From Myxococcales bacterium (GTDB lineage: Bacteria; Myxococcota_A; Polyangia; Palsa-1104), in assembly GCA_003170275.1 (NCBI GenBank), contig PNAM01000114.1, positions 107,321 to 162,550 of the forward strand: a stretch of DNA of 55,230 nt, written 5' to 3'. The translations under genes and the position numbers were made by a program. The notes beneath the pieces are model-generated. The model did no database searches. It saw only the letters and a program-made list of their open reading frames with translations, and was not told the DNA's origin. Positions 25,026 to 32,787 of this stretch are shown one piece after another (positions within the stretch are counted from its first letter, which is position 1; each line of letters starts with the position of its first letter).

Positions 25026-25793
25026 CTACGCCGACGAGCCCCGCGGTTCGCTTGGCCACTGGGACCATTGACGTCCATCGAGCACCGGAAGCGACATCTT
25101 CCGCCCCCGCTCGTCGAGTCGCTGCTTGTAGAAGAACTTGACGCCGGCTTGTACGCACTGGTCCCGGAGGGCGCGCACCCATTTTTCGTTCATCGGGCGC
25201 GCCCCCGGCCCCGACTCTGCGCCCACGATCACCCAGTCGATCTTGGACAGCCACGGGGTCAGGTCCACCGGGCCGAGCAGCGGCTCGACCGAGACGAAAC
25301 GCACGGCGGCCGGCGTATTGAGCAAGATCGGCATCCGAAGGTCGGCGTACTCCTGGTTCTCGACGGACACGCCCAACCAGATCCAGGGCACGGTCGGCCA
25401 TTTCGCGCCGTTCACGTAGTCGTGCATCCGATCGGCGCGCTTGGTCAGGATCTGGTAGGTGTGCCAGCTCGCGTGGTGCATGACCTCGAACACCTGATCG
25501 ACGTGGCTGTTATCGAGCCGCTCGTGAAATAGGTCGCTCATACTGTTGACGAAGATGCGGCGTGGGTTTCGCCAGTGCAGCGGCGCTTGTAGTGTCTTGT
25601 GATCGGCGAGCCGCACGACGCCGGTCCACCTCGGGCCGTTCGGCGTGCTGCGAACGAGCCCCTGATAGGGGCCGTGGATCATTCGTGTTGCTTGGCGTTC
25701 CGCGTAGCAGTGCTCGCAGCCGGGGCTGATGCGCGAGCAACCGCGGGTCGGATTCCAAGTTTTGTCGGTCCATTCGATCGTCGTGTCACTCAT
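25026..25793 (-). CDS. Phage Gp37/Gp68-like protein (DUF5131)
   Basis: A 255-residue member of the phage Gp37/Gp68 (DUF5131) family. The signature is near the start: IEWTDKTWNP, then Cys19, Cys26 and Cys29 in GCSRISPGCEHCYAER, and later FVNSMSDLFHE, KRADRM and VSVEPLLGP with VIVGAESGP. The Cys triad and TIM-barrel-like motifs recall radical-SAM proteins, and members have been proposed to be such; the activity is unproven. Here it is the middle of a three-gene operon, between a 63-residue helical protein (3 bases away) and a GIY-YIG protein (adjacent). Confidence 0.8.
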   Translation of the reverse strand: MSDTTIEWTDKTWNPTRGCSRISPGCEHCYAERQATRMIHGPYQGLVRSTPNGPRWTGVVRLADHKTLQAPLHWRNPRRIFVNSMSDLFHERLDNSHVDQVFEVMHHASWHTYQILTKRADRMHDYVNGAKWPTVPWIWLGVSVENQEYADLRMPILLNTPAAVRFVSVEPLLGPVDLTPWLSKIDWVIVGAESGPGARPMNEKWVRALRDQCVQAGVKFFYKQRLDERGRKMSLPVLDGRQWSQWPSEPRGSSA

Positions 25794-25796
25794 TGT

Positions 25797-25988
25797 TCAT
25801 CGGCCCGCGGCGTCAATCAGCGTCTGTGCCTGCGCTAGCCGCCATTTCTCAGCACCCGTTGCGTTGGGATACTGCTGTTTGACCTTCTCGATGCTCTCCG
25901 GGCTGGGCTCGATCGGCTTCCTGGCTGCCTCTTTCGCGTCAGCCAACATCTGCATTGCTCGTTGCTTCGTGATCCCCTTGTCGTCCAT
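25797..25988 (-). CDS. Small helical protein, first gene of DUF5131 operon
   Basis: 63 residues starting at ATG 25988 with an ideal ribosome binding site (AAGGAGG, 8 bases spacing). It is predicted to be mostly helical (KQRAMQMLADAKEAA, then PESIEKVKQQYPNATGAEKW), with no Cys or membrane segment. The longer upstream frame lacks a site. It ends three bases before the DUF5131 start. It may be a small regulator or antitoxin-like partner of the enzymes downstream. Confidence 0.6.
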   Translation of the reverse strand: MDDKGITKQRAMQMLADAKEAARKPIEPSPESIEKVKQQYPNATGAEKWRLAQAQTLIDAAGR

Positions 25989-26153
25989 TGAGCTACCTCC
26001 TTGTTCCTTGTGGTTGCTACCGAGTCGCGTTTTCAGTCTGTCCACTTGGCCGGATGGCCAGTTGGCCACTCCGAGGCCCAATCAACCGACCAGCTCGCCA
26101 ACGGGCCGTACAAGAAACACAATTGCTCCTTGAAGCCATGCCCGACGGGGTTC

Positions 26154-26175
26154 GGACAACTGGACAAACGGACAA
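26154..26175. repeat. Three GGACAA direct repeats at 8-bp spacing
   Basis: GGACAA occurs at 26154, 26162 and 26170, in the gap (25989-26287) between the MCM-like gene stop and the DUF5131 operon. The nearby TGGCCA is also repeated. It could be a short iteron or regulator site; it is too short to call an origin. Confidence 0.4.
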
Positions 26176-26287
26176 TGCCCTTCGCCCGAGGTTGCCAGTC
26201 ATGAACGGCGCGACTGTCGCATGCGACCGAATCTGGTTCGCGGCGACCCCGCGTGACACGCGACCTCGCCCGCACGCACTGCCTCAC

Positions 26288-28102
26288 CTACTCGTCCCCT
26301 TTTTCGACCGGGGGCAGGAGATATAGCCCGCGCCCCCGTCGGACGGCCCCGAGCTTCCGCATGTGGCGCCGCGCCGTGCGCTCGGAGATCGAGTCCCCCG
26401 TTGCTTCGGCGTAGGTTCTGACGAAGTCGCGGGGGTGGATCTCCTGACCCGCATAACGCTGCTGCGCCCTTTCGTCGCCGTCGGCTCGCTCGGCTCCCTC
26501 TGCGGCGCGGGTCAGATCGGGCACGGCCACGCGCAAAAACTCCAGCTTCAGCCGCACGAACGAAAGCGCCTCTTGGAGATCCTCCATAGTCGCGACTGAC
26601 CGATCGTGTGCCCGCGCCGACGCCGACACGAACCGCGCAACCGTAATGGCGAGCCGGACCGGAATATCCCCAGCCTCGGGCAGCATCGAGAACGACGCCT
26701 CATTCTGCTTGGCGATCGCGTGATGGGCGGCCTCCATTGCGGCGCGAACCGGATCGAGTTCGACTTCGGGGTGGTGGTCGCGCAGGGTGCCCACCAGGAG
26801 GCGCAGCCGTCGCACCCAAGGCTGATCGTCGAAGGCGCGCGAGCCGGCTTGGATCGTCCCATACATTGCCGCACCCACTTTCCAGGCGCGCCCCACATCT
26901 GCAGGGATGTCGACTACGAGATCGACCCTGCTCAAGAGCGGGCGTAGCAGCAGGAGCGCGGCCTCGCTGCTGGGAGTCTTGCCGGACGAGGCGAGCTGGG
27001 AGAAGCGATTCAGGTCGATGAGCAGAGCCGCCGCAGTCTCTCGGCGGATTCCTCCGGCCACGCTGTCTCGGACGGCGCCGTCCTCGATCACCTCCTGAAA
27101 AATGGGGCCGAGCCGCCGCAGCTCCGACTGCGAGATTGCGTGGGCATCCTGCAGGATCACCACACCCTCGTCGGCCCGAGCGATGAGGCCAGGCTGAGAC
27201 CGCCAACCGTCCTTGGCTGGGTGAGACGCGCCGACCAAACCCGCTGCGGAGATTTTCGCAGCGCTTGCCTCCTCCCACCGCGGGTTTAGCGCGCGTCCAG
27301 CCAGGCCGACCAACTTCTTTCCCGACGCCGGAGGCCCCGCAATCAATGCGTGTAGGCGCCCGGACGCGTGGTCCAGGCGACCGCATGAGACAGCTTGCAA
27401 TGCGGTGAATCGCAGTAGCTGACCGAGGAGCGGGAAATCATCCAAGGCAACGACACGCAGACCCCGCTGCAGCTCCGCCTGCATGAACTCAAGCGGGCTC
27501 GTGCCGGTGCTGTGTAACTCCTCCAAGTGAGCCAGCACGTCCGCACGCTCGATGCTGGTCGCGCCGAGTAGGTCCAACGTGCTGCACGACGCGTGAACGT
27601 CGACAACCTGGATCACGAACGCTAAGCGCGTGCCCAAGAGATCGGTCGGCACCGCGAGTGTTCGGCCCAGCAGTTCGAACTGCGGACGATTGCGCAGGTC
27701 CCAGACGCGATCAACCAACGCCTCTCCAGTGATGTCCAAGGTGTCGATCTGCTCGTGCTCGATGTCCATCACCCGAAGACGAGTGGCAAGGGTCTCCGTT
27801 GGCGCGCCGTCTGCATCGAAGACGCGCACAAGGACCGGCTCGGTCATTTGGACCATGTGGGACACCAAGCGCACGGGCCTGTACAGCATTGCCTGTCGAC
27901 GAATGCGATGGATGGTCGCGTGCTCCGCGGTCTCCCAGGTCACCTCACCGATGCACTTGGCCAATAGATCCTCGGCGACCCGGCGGGCGGCCTTTAGGAT
28001 CTCGTCGGGTTTCGCCCGGCGACCGGCTTTTTGCATCAAGAGAATGAACAGGCCGCGGAGAAGCTCGTCGAGCTGGCGCTGCCGATCGGCGTCGTCGCTC
28101 AC
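26288..28102 (-). CDS. MCM-like AAA+ ATPase with altered Walker B
   Basis: A 604-residue protein. The AAA+ core matches MCM helicases in order: Walker A GPPASGKK (256-263), the helix with KISAAGLVGA (283-292, compare SAAGLTAA of MCMs), W300 with QPGLIARADEG, Walker B region VVILQDAHAI (314-323), and the arginine-finger motif LLSRVDLVVDIP (389-400, compare SRFDL). In Walker B the normal Asp-Glu reads Gln-Asp, so hydrolysis may be weak or altered. The N-terminal 250 residues do not look like the MCM OB-fold, and the C-terminus ends in a winged-helix-like segment (ISERTARRHMRKLGAVRRGR). It overlaps the preceding gene by 4 bases. Confidence 0.7.
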   Translation of the reverse strand: MSDDADRQRQLDELLRGLFILLMQKAGRRAKPDEILKAARRVAEDLLAKCIGEVTWETAEHATIHRIRRQAMLYRPVRLVSHMVQMTEPVLVRVFDADGAPTETLATRLRVMDIEHEQIDTLDITGEALVDRVWDLRNRPQFELLGRTLAVPTDLLGTRLAFVIQVVDVHASCSTLDLLGATSIERADVLAHLEELHSTGTSPLEFMQAELQRGLRVVALDDFPLLGQLLRFTALQAVSCGRLDHASGRLHALIAGPPASGKKLVGLAGRALNPRWEEASAAKISAAGLVGASHPAKDGWRSQPGLIARADEGVVILQDAHAISQSELRRLGPIFQEVIEDGAVRDSVAGGIRRETAAALLIDLNRFSQLASSGKTPSSEAALLLLRPLLSRVDLVVDIPADVGRAWKVGAAMYGTIQAGSRAFDDQPWVRRLRLLVGTLRDHHPEVELDPVRAAMEAAHHAIAKQNEASFSMLPEAGDIPVRLAITVARFVSASARAHDRSVATMEDLQEALSFVRLKLEFLRVAVPDLTRAAEGAERADGDERAQQRYAGQEIHPRDFVRTYAEATGDSISERTARRHMRKLGAVRRGRGLYLLPPVEKGDE

Positions 28103-28884
28103 GAGGCCAGCTTGCCGTCCATGCGCGCTTTGATGATCTGCTCGATGGCGGTGAGATCGAACGCCGTGATGAGCCGGAAGCTGCCCCTGCCATCGAAAGC
28201 AATGACGAGGGGATCTCCGGGATGGATCGTCGTTGGTTTGCGCGCCTCGTAGCTCCAGGTGCGCACCTCGGCGAGGACGAACATGCCATCGGGGAAGAGG
28301 AGGCGCGCTTCCTCGATGTCATTGCGCGCATGATCGGGAATCAGGCCACCGAAGATGGCCGTGAGCTTTACCGACGAGCCGTTGCGCGCGGCAAGGCTCT
28401 TGAGTCTTCCGAGCACATCTTCGTAGCAACTCACCAGGGTCTGCGGCAGATGCTTCGGTGCGTAGGCGGTGTACTGCCGGCGTTCGGCGCCGCTCATGCT
28501 GTAGCGCACGGTCGTCGTCACCCCGAAGGTGCAGGTCGGGCTACCTGTGCTGAAAACGGCCAAGAGCGGCAGACCCTGCTTGTTCCGCCAGGACAGCGGG
28601 GCAAGATCGAAGATCCTGTACCTCGACATCGCGGGAACGCTCGAGCCCCGGAGTTGCTGGATTCGAGCCTCGAGCGAAGAGATGCGCGAGGCGATCTCAG
28701 CCTTCGCATGCTCCTCCACCCCGAGGAGGGTGTTCCCAAGCCGCTGCAGCTCGACGATACTCCTCTCGTCGTCCGCGATCTGTTGCCGGATTGTGCCCGG
28801 GTCCTCTGCGACGAAGGCCTTCGCGAGCGCAATGGCTGCAGCGATTGGGTTTTCGGGGACTACGTCGATTCTGTTGACGTTCAT
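28099..28884 (-). CDS. Unknown 261-aa protein coupled to the MCM-like ATPase
   Basis: Starts after GAAGAGGAG with good spacing and ends overlapping the ATPase start (ATGA), so equal expression is likely. The N-terminal 80 residues are a charged coiled coil (RQQIADDERSIVELQRLGN, then EIASRISSLEARIQQL). The rest is a mixed fold with a beta-rich centre (FGVTTTVRYSMSGAERR), then a helix and LFPDGMFVLAEV and LVIAFDGRGSFRLI. No catalytic motif was recognised. A coiled coil joined to a globular domain, coupled to an AAA+ motor, suggests a substrate adaptor. Confidence 0.6.
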   Translation of the reverse strand: MNVNRIDVVPENPIAAAIALAKAFVAEDPGTIRQQIADDERSIVELQRLGNTLLGVEEHAKAEIASRISSLEARIQQLRGSSVPAMSRYRIFDLAPLSWRNKQGLPLLAVFSTGSPTCTFGVTTTVRYSMSGAERRQYTAYAPKHLPQTLVSCYEDVLGRLKSLAARNGSSVKLTAIFGGLIPDHARNDIEEARLLFPDGMFVLAEVRTWSYEARKPTTIHPGDPLVIAFDGRGSFRLITAFDLTAIEQIIKARMDGKLAS

Positions 28885-28934
28885 GTGCTCTCCTCTTCGT
28901 GGGCCATGAATCAGGTTCGTTTTCTCACCGCTGC

Positions 28935-29648
28935 CTACTCGTCGAGCGCGACCTTCACGGTGGCGCTGACCTCGCGCCAGACGCGAATGCTCGACGGGGT
29001 GGCCGTGCCTTCGCTGACCAAACGGCCTATGCGATCAGGCGCCTCGGCCTTGATGTATTCCTCGGTTGCCTCGCGGCCCTCGGGCGTCCGATAGGTCACG
29101 AGGCGAGTCTCAAGGGCGTTAGGAGGCGCCGTCGCCGTCGGCCGAGCCGCGGCAAGCTGGACGCCGACCCTGTCGCCCAGCGTGACGGTGAGCGACCCAC
29201 TAGCCTGCGGTTTGACGCTAACGCCGGCGTTATCGCCTGCGTTATCGCCTGCGTCGGGCAAGAGCCGTTCCACAAGCGTGGCATCGTGGCCCCATCGCCC
29301 GGTTTTTCGCGCCGCTTCCACCTGCCAGGTGTGGAGAATAGTGATCACGGCTAACGGGTAGCGCTCCGAGCGGTCGTTGACTTTGACGAGGAGCACGAGT
29401 CCGCCGCCCATCAGACACTCGCTGACATCGATGAGCGCGGCAGGGTCGCCTTCATCGCGAATGCCATCGACCATGCCGAGCTTGACCGCCTCATTGGCCA
29501 TCGAGTCGATTAGGTTTCGCAGGTCGTCGTCGTCCCGGTATTTCGTGTCGCGCCCCAGAAGCCGTTTCCTGAGCCGCTCGACCGCGTGGTCGGTGACCCA
29601 ATACCGCCGCTCGTAGTTGTTCATCGGTGCTACATGTGCCATCGCCAT
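28935..29648 (-). CDS. Unknown 237-aa protein, first gene of MCM-like operon
   Basis: I chose ATG 29648, which has AAAAGGA upstream; frames further upstream lack a site. The N-terminal half (YWVTDHAVERLRKRLLGRDT, then the helix of LRNLIDSMANEAVKLG) looks like a small alpha/beta domain with a His-Ala-x-x-Arg motif, as in some RNA- or toxin-related families; I do not assign one. A spacer carries a tandem AGDNAGDNAG repeat, and a C-terminal domain is beta/alpha. It stops 50 bases before the coiled-coil gene, in one operon with the MCM-like ATPase. Confidence 0.6.
   Translation of the reverse strand: MAMAHVAPMNNYERRYWVTDHAVERLRKRLLGRDTKYRDDDDLRNLIDSMANEAVKLGMVDGIRDEGDPAALIDVSECLMGGGLVLLVKVNDRSERYPLAVITILHTWQVEAARKTGRWGHDATLVERLLPDAGDNAGDNAGVSVKPQASGSLTVTLGDRVGVQLAAARPTATAPPNALETRLVTYRTPEGREATEEYIKAEAPDRIGRLVSEGTATPSSIRVWREVSATVKVALDE
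29227..29250. repeat. 12-bp tandem repeat inside a coding region
   Basis: GCGTTATCGCCT occurs twice in a row in the gene at 28935-29648, encoding the repeated AGDN unit in the linker between its two domains. Its 12-base length keeps the frame, so it is a tolerated length variation site. Confidence 0.75.
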
Positions 29649-29838
29649 TTGAGACCATCCTTTTCTTGCGCTCGCACCGAACGTGCTCGGTCGGCTGTTG
29701 TTCGTCGCTAGGCGGCTGCAACCTCTTCGGCGAGCCGATCTCCCCGAGGAGAGCGGCGCCACGGGATGCTCTTCTGCTGCGCGCAACGACGCGATGAGCG
29801 TCTCGCCCGTTTGGCAGTCCCGCGTGTCTTGCGGCGGG

Positions 29839-30087
29839 TCATCGCGTCGACTCCACGGAGAGCACGTCGGTCTCGCCGCAAACAAAGGACCATTCGTCTC
29901 CGCGCAGCTCAGCTTGCAGCTCCGAACGGAGCCTCTGCGAAGGAGTTCGTTTCTGCAGGACCACGAATCGCAAGTGAGAGGGGCTCACGCCGAGTCGCCG
30001 CGCCACGTGGCTGAATGTTTCCCCACGAAGAGCTAGGATCGCTCGGAGCCGCTTCAGCCGTGCGGTCCGTCTTGTGCGGTTGGCCAT
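29839..30087 (-). CDS. Small helix-turn-helix protein, 82 aa
   Basis: A DNA-binding regulator candidate. A strongly basic N-terminus (RTRRTARLKRLRAILALRG) precedes a helix-turn-helix of the XRE/Nlp sort: TFSHVARRLGVSPSHLRFVV, with LRSELQAEL as the closing helix. The tail is acidic. It is leftward, about 190 bases upstream of the MCM-like operon in the same direction, and divergent from the gene at 30189 with a 100-base region between them. It is the most likely regulator of one or both. The ribosome binding site is weak. Confidence 0.6.
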   Translation of the reverse strand: MANRTRRTARLKRLRAILALRGETFSHVARRLGVSPSHLRFVVLQKRTPSQRLRSELQAELRGDEWSFVCGETDVLSVESTR

Positions 30088-30188
30088 GCCCGATAAATAG
30101 GGCCTTGGCTCTTGGGCGTCGATTTATACGTTGCATCGGAGCTTGGTAAGAATTCCGCCCGGTGCTGATTACAGGAGCGGCAGCGACG

Positions 30189-30968
30189 ATGAACGATGAG
30201 AAAGTATTCCGAAGGCTGTACGGGCTGGAGTCTTCGTTCGAGCCCGCGCTCGAGCGCTCGCGAGACACCGAAAACCGCCAGTCTTCAACTTCGGCGGTCG
30301 CTCCCCAGCCGCCGGTCGTTTCGAGGCTGAGGAAGCAATTTCTTGAGCAGGTCGTGGATCTTCAAAACGATGACACGCACGTCGAGCAACTTGAGCGCGC
30401 CCTGAAGGCAACTGACGTGCTGTCGAGCCTGTTCGACCCGCCGACCGATAAGGAGCTGCTCACCACCAAGCACGCGCTCGATTCGGTAGTTGGAGCTGTT
30501 CGAAAGGCAATTGCGAAGATCACTGACGAGGAGAGCATGCTCGCCCGGCGGGGAAGGCATCCATGGTACCGCTGCGCACCGCCGAAGTTGGCTGGCTTCG
30601 ACGATGCCCTCCTGGAGAACATGGGTCCGGGGATGTCTATGCGGATGAACAACGTGGGCACAGACCCGATCGTCCTTCTGCTCGTCGTGGAAGAACTTCT
30701 GCAGTTCCACATGAGGCGCGTTGACGCCATGCAGCCGACACTTCAACTCAAGGGAAAGGACCGACACGACGCGATCCTCGATCAGATTGTTATGACGCTG
30801 TTGGAGGCCGAGGTTGGGCCTGGCGACGTAAGCGTCGTACTGAAGGCCAAGGGGTTCGACGCGAAGGTGTCCTCTGAAAGAGCGATAAACACCCGTGCGC
30901 ACCGGCTGCGAAAGTTGGGTTGGCAGCAACCGCGTCGCAAGGGGCGCGGTCGCCCGCGTTCACGCTGA
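30189..30968 (+). CDS. Hypothetical protein, 259 aa, basic C-terminus
   Basis: Starts at ATG 30189 with AGGAG eleven bases upstream. A helix-rich protein with a charged N-terminus, two long helices (RLRKQFLEQVVDLQND, then HVEQLERALKATDVLSSLFD), and a middle that contains RRGRHPWYRCAPPKLAGFDD. Another helical part follows, and the tail is strongly basic (QPRRKGRGRPRSR), similar to an AT-hook, so DNA binding is likely. It is divergent from the small helix-turn-helix gene at 29839. Function is unknown. Its composition is less GC-rich than neighbours. Confidence 0.6.
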   Translation: MNDEKVFRRLYGLESSFEPALERSRDTENRQSSTSAVAPQPPVVSRLRKQFLEQVVDLQNDDTHVEQLERALKATDVLSSLFDPPTDKELLTTKHALDSVVGAVRKAIAKITDEESMLARRGRHPWYRCAPPKLAGFDDALLENMGPGMSMRMNNVGTDPIVLLLVVEELLQFHMRRVDAMQPTLQLKGKDRHDAILDQIVMTLLEAEVGPGDVSVVLKAKGFDAKVSSERAINTRAHRLRKLGWQQPRRKGRGRPRSR

Positions 30969-31060
30969 GGGTCGACGCTGGATCAGTCACGAGGAAGCCC
31001 AGTACTACTTCGGCGAGCACGCCGGGCCGCAGCGACCACCTGCCGCAGCACCGCTGGTGT

Positions 31061-31426
31061 CTATTGCTGTGTCAACGTGAAGGTGTTGCCCTCGGTATCC
31101 ATCACCTCGGCGACGACCACGCCGGGCGCAACCTCGATCGACGGTGCGATGATGCGACCGCCCGCGCGTTCAACGTCGGCACGCGCGACTGCAAGATCAC
31201 TGACCGCGAAGTGCAGCCCAATCTTGCTCGCGCCGTGCTCGGGATTCAGCGCAAGTCCGACGCGCACGCCGGCGATGCGCAACGATGACCAGCCGGGCGA
31301 CGCGAACATCACGGCGGCGCCCAGCGCTTCGACGTAGAACGCGGTGGCCCGCTGCATGTCGTTGACCTCGACGCTGAAGAAAGTCTCGGTGACGGTCATC
31401 GTGGGCGACTGGGCATCGCGGCTCAT
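31061..31426 (-). CDS. VOC (glyoxalase/bleomycin-resistance fold) protein
   Basis: A 121-residue protein with the paired beta-alpha-beta modules of the vicinal-oxygen-chelate superfamily: TETFFSVEVNDMQRATAFYV, ALGAAV, LRIAGVRVGLAL, then the second half with IGLHFAVSDLAVARADVERA and the closing TEGNTFTLTQ. Metal positions: His in GLHFAV, and Glu/Asp near the end. These proteins act as lyases, dioxygenases or resistance proteins; the activity here is unknown. The start overlaps the previous gene's stop (ATGA). The region 31071-31350 recurs as a truncated copy at 35783-36062 with about 26 differences in 280 positions by my count. Confidence 0.75.
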   Translation of the reverse strand: MSRDAQSPTMTVTETFFSVEVNDMQRATAFYVEALGAAVMFASPGWSSLRIAGVRVGLALNPEHGASKIGLHFAVSDLAVARADVERAGGRIIAPSIEVAPGVVVAEVMDTEGNTFTLTQQ

Positions 31427-31980
31427 CGGGGCATGTGCTTTTCGGGCAGCGCCTCGGGTCGGTAGGGCTGCGCCCGACCGGCTTTCATGCGCGGCACGCC
31501 CAGGGCCAGCGCGCCGGCGAGTGGAGCGACCACCCTCGCCACGCCGGTCAGGTGACCTGCGCCCGCGATTGCGGCGACGATGATCGCTGCCGCGGTACCT
31601 ACGACTACCGCCAACACGCCCAGCGCGAATCCAAAGCTCGTTCCCCCGAGGTAGCGGGCACCGGGCGCGGCGACGACGAGACGCGCATGCAATGCAGAGA
31701 CGAAGCGCGCGTACTCCGCCTTCTGGTCGACGAAGTCGGCCAAGCCGCGAACGTGGCGCGCCATGATCACGAACTTGTCGCCGCCGCGCGTGTGTAGCTC
31801 GCACCGGCCGATGCCCTGGATGCAGGTGAGTCGTACCCGTGCGATTTCGGCGAGCGCGAACGATCGTCGATCGCTCCTCTTGGCCGACTCGACGATCAGC
31901 GAGTCTCCGTCGAGCATGTAGCGCATCGCGCCCCTGCCTAGCGACGGCGTCACTCGGTACTCTACAGATTCATTACTCAT
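31423..31980 (-). CDS. Membrane protein with PH-like N-terminal domain
   Basis: 185 residues. The first 95 are beta-rich, with alternating strands (MRYMLDGDSLIVESA, then RSFALAEIARVRLTCIQG and GDKFVIMARHVRG), a pattern seen in PH-like domains of small bacterial membrane proteins. Two hydrophobic segments follow (FALGVLAVVVGTAAAIIVA and a Gly/Ala-rich one), then a short basic tail. It is the first gene of a two-gene unit with the VOC protein, which its stop overlaps. Function is unknown. Confidence 0.6.
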   Translation of the reverse strand: MSNESVEYRVTPSLGRGAMRYMLDGDSLIVESAKRSDRRSFALAEIARVRLTCIQGIGRCELHTRGGDKFVIMARHVRGLADFVDQKAEYARFVSALHARLVVAAPGARYLGGTSFGFALGVLAVVVGTAAAIIVAAIAGAGHLTGVARVVAPLAGALALGVPRMKAGRAQPYRPEALPEKHMPR

Positions 31981-32157
31981 CGGCGTGACGGCCGTGGCTC
32001 GAGAACATCACCATTGGCCGGTGGTCGGCGGGCTGCATTGCGCAACACTCTACTCCAGGACACGGCGCGCACGCGACGGTGCTGCGCGCGTGGTCGGCGT
32101 GGACGCCGGCCGCGGAAGCATCAAGGCGCGACGAAGGTCGTCTTGTTCACCGCGCAC

Positions 32158-32652
32158 TCAGGCGGCAGCCGATTGCCTTTGAACCGATGCTCGCTCGCGC
32201 AACTGCTTCTTGCCCTCGTCGAGATTGTCCAAGCCACGGACGACCAAGTACGTACCGGTCATCGCCTTCAGAGCGATCTCAAACCCGGTCCCCGTACTGC
32301 TCACCGCCTGCCAAATCACCCCGACCGCTACGGTGAGTTCGAGGACGGCATACCAGTATCGGTATTTCCGTCGCAGTAGGAAGAGCAGTGAGCCGACGAT
32401 GGACAGTAATCCCACGCCGCCCAGTCGGGCTACCGTACTGCTGAGGAACACGTTCTTCCAAAACTCCCAGATCTTTGCCCAGGCTTCCGCCGTGCCGAAA
32501 GGGTGGTAGCGTCCGCCGGGATCGAAGGCGGCGAGAATCAACGACATGATCGGAATAACTGCCGATATGAGGTTGAGATAAAACTCGTGGTTCTTAGCCA
32601 TCGATCGCAGGGTTCGCACGATGTTGGACCGCTTCGGGGCGGGCGTTGTCAT
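32158..32652 (-). CDS. Small multi-pass membrane protein, 164 aa
   Basis: Four hydrophobic segments are visible: LISAVIPIMSLILAAF, VFLSSTVARLGGVGLLSIVG with SLLFLL, AVLELTVAVGVIWQAVS, and a shorter amphipathic one (IALKAMTGTYLVVRGLDNL). Both ends are charged and cytoplasmic by the positive-inside rule. I chose ATG 32652; the frame extends further upstream into low-complexity codons. The ribosome binding site is weak. There is no enzymatic motif and no clear partner. The last loop and tail (DEGKKQLRERASVQRQ) look helical and exposed. It is possibly cargo of the island rather than of the replicative core. Confidence 0.55.
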   Translation of the reverse strand: MTTPAPKRSNIVRTLRSMAKNHEFYLNLISAVIPIMSLILAAFDPGGRYHPFGTAEAWAKIWEFWKNVFLSSTVARLGGVGLLSIVGSLLFLLRRKYRYWYAVLELTVAVGVIWQAVSSTGTGFEIALKAMTGTYLVVRGLDNLDEGKKQLRERASVQRQSAAA

Positions 32653-32787
32653 CGGCGCAATGATACCCGAACATCCGCCCGCTCGACCTTCACTGCAATC
32701 TTTCGACCCCCGAGATCGCCTAGCGGTGGTCAATCTGCCGCAGTGACAGCGGCTGCCCAGCGTGCGAATCTCGCGGCAGGGTGAATC

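Noticed and set aside
30918..31079. A rightward tail reading ISHEEAQYYFGEHAGP after the 30189 gene
   Set aside because: It is in another frame, has no start, and ends over the VOC gene; it is too short to support.
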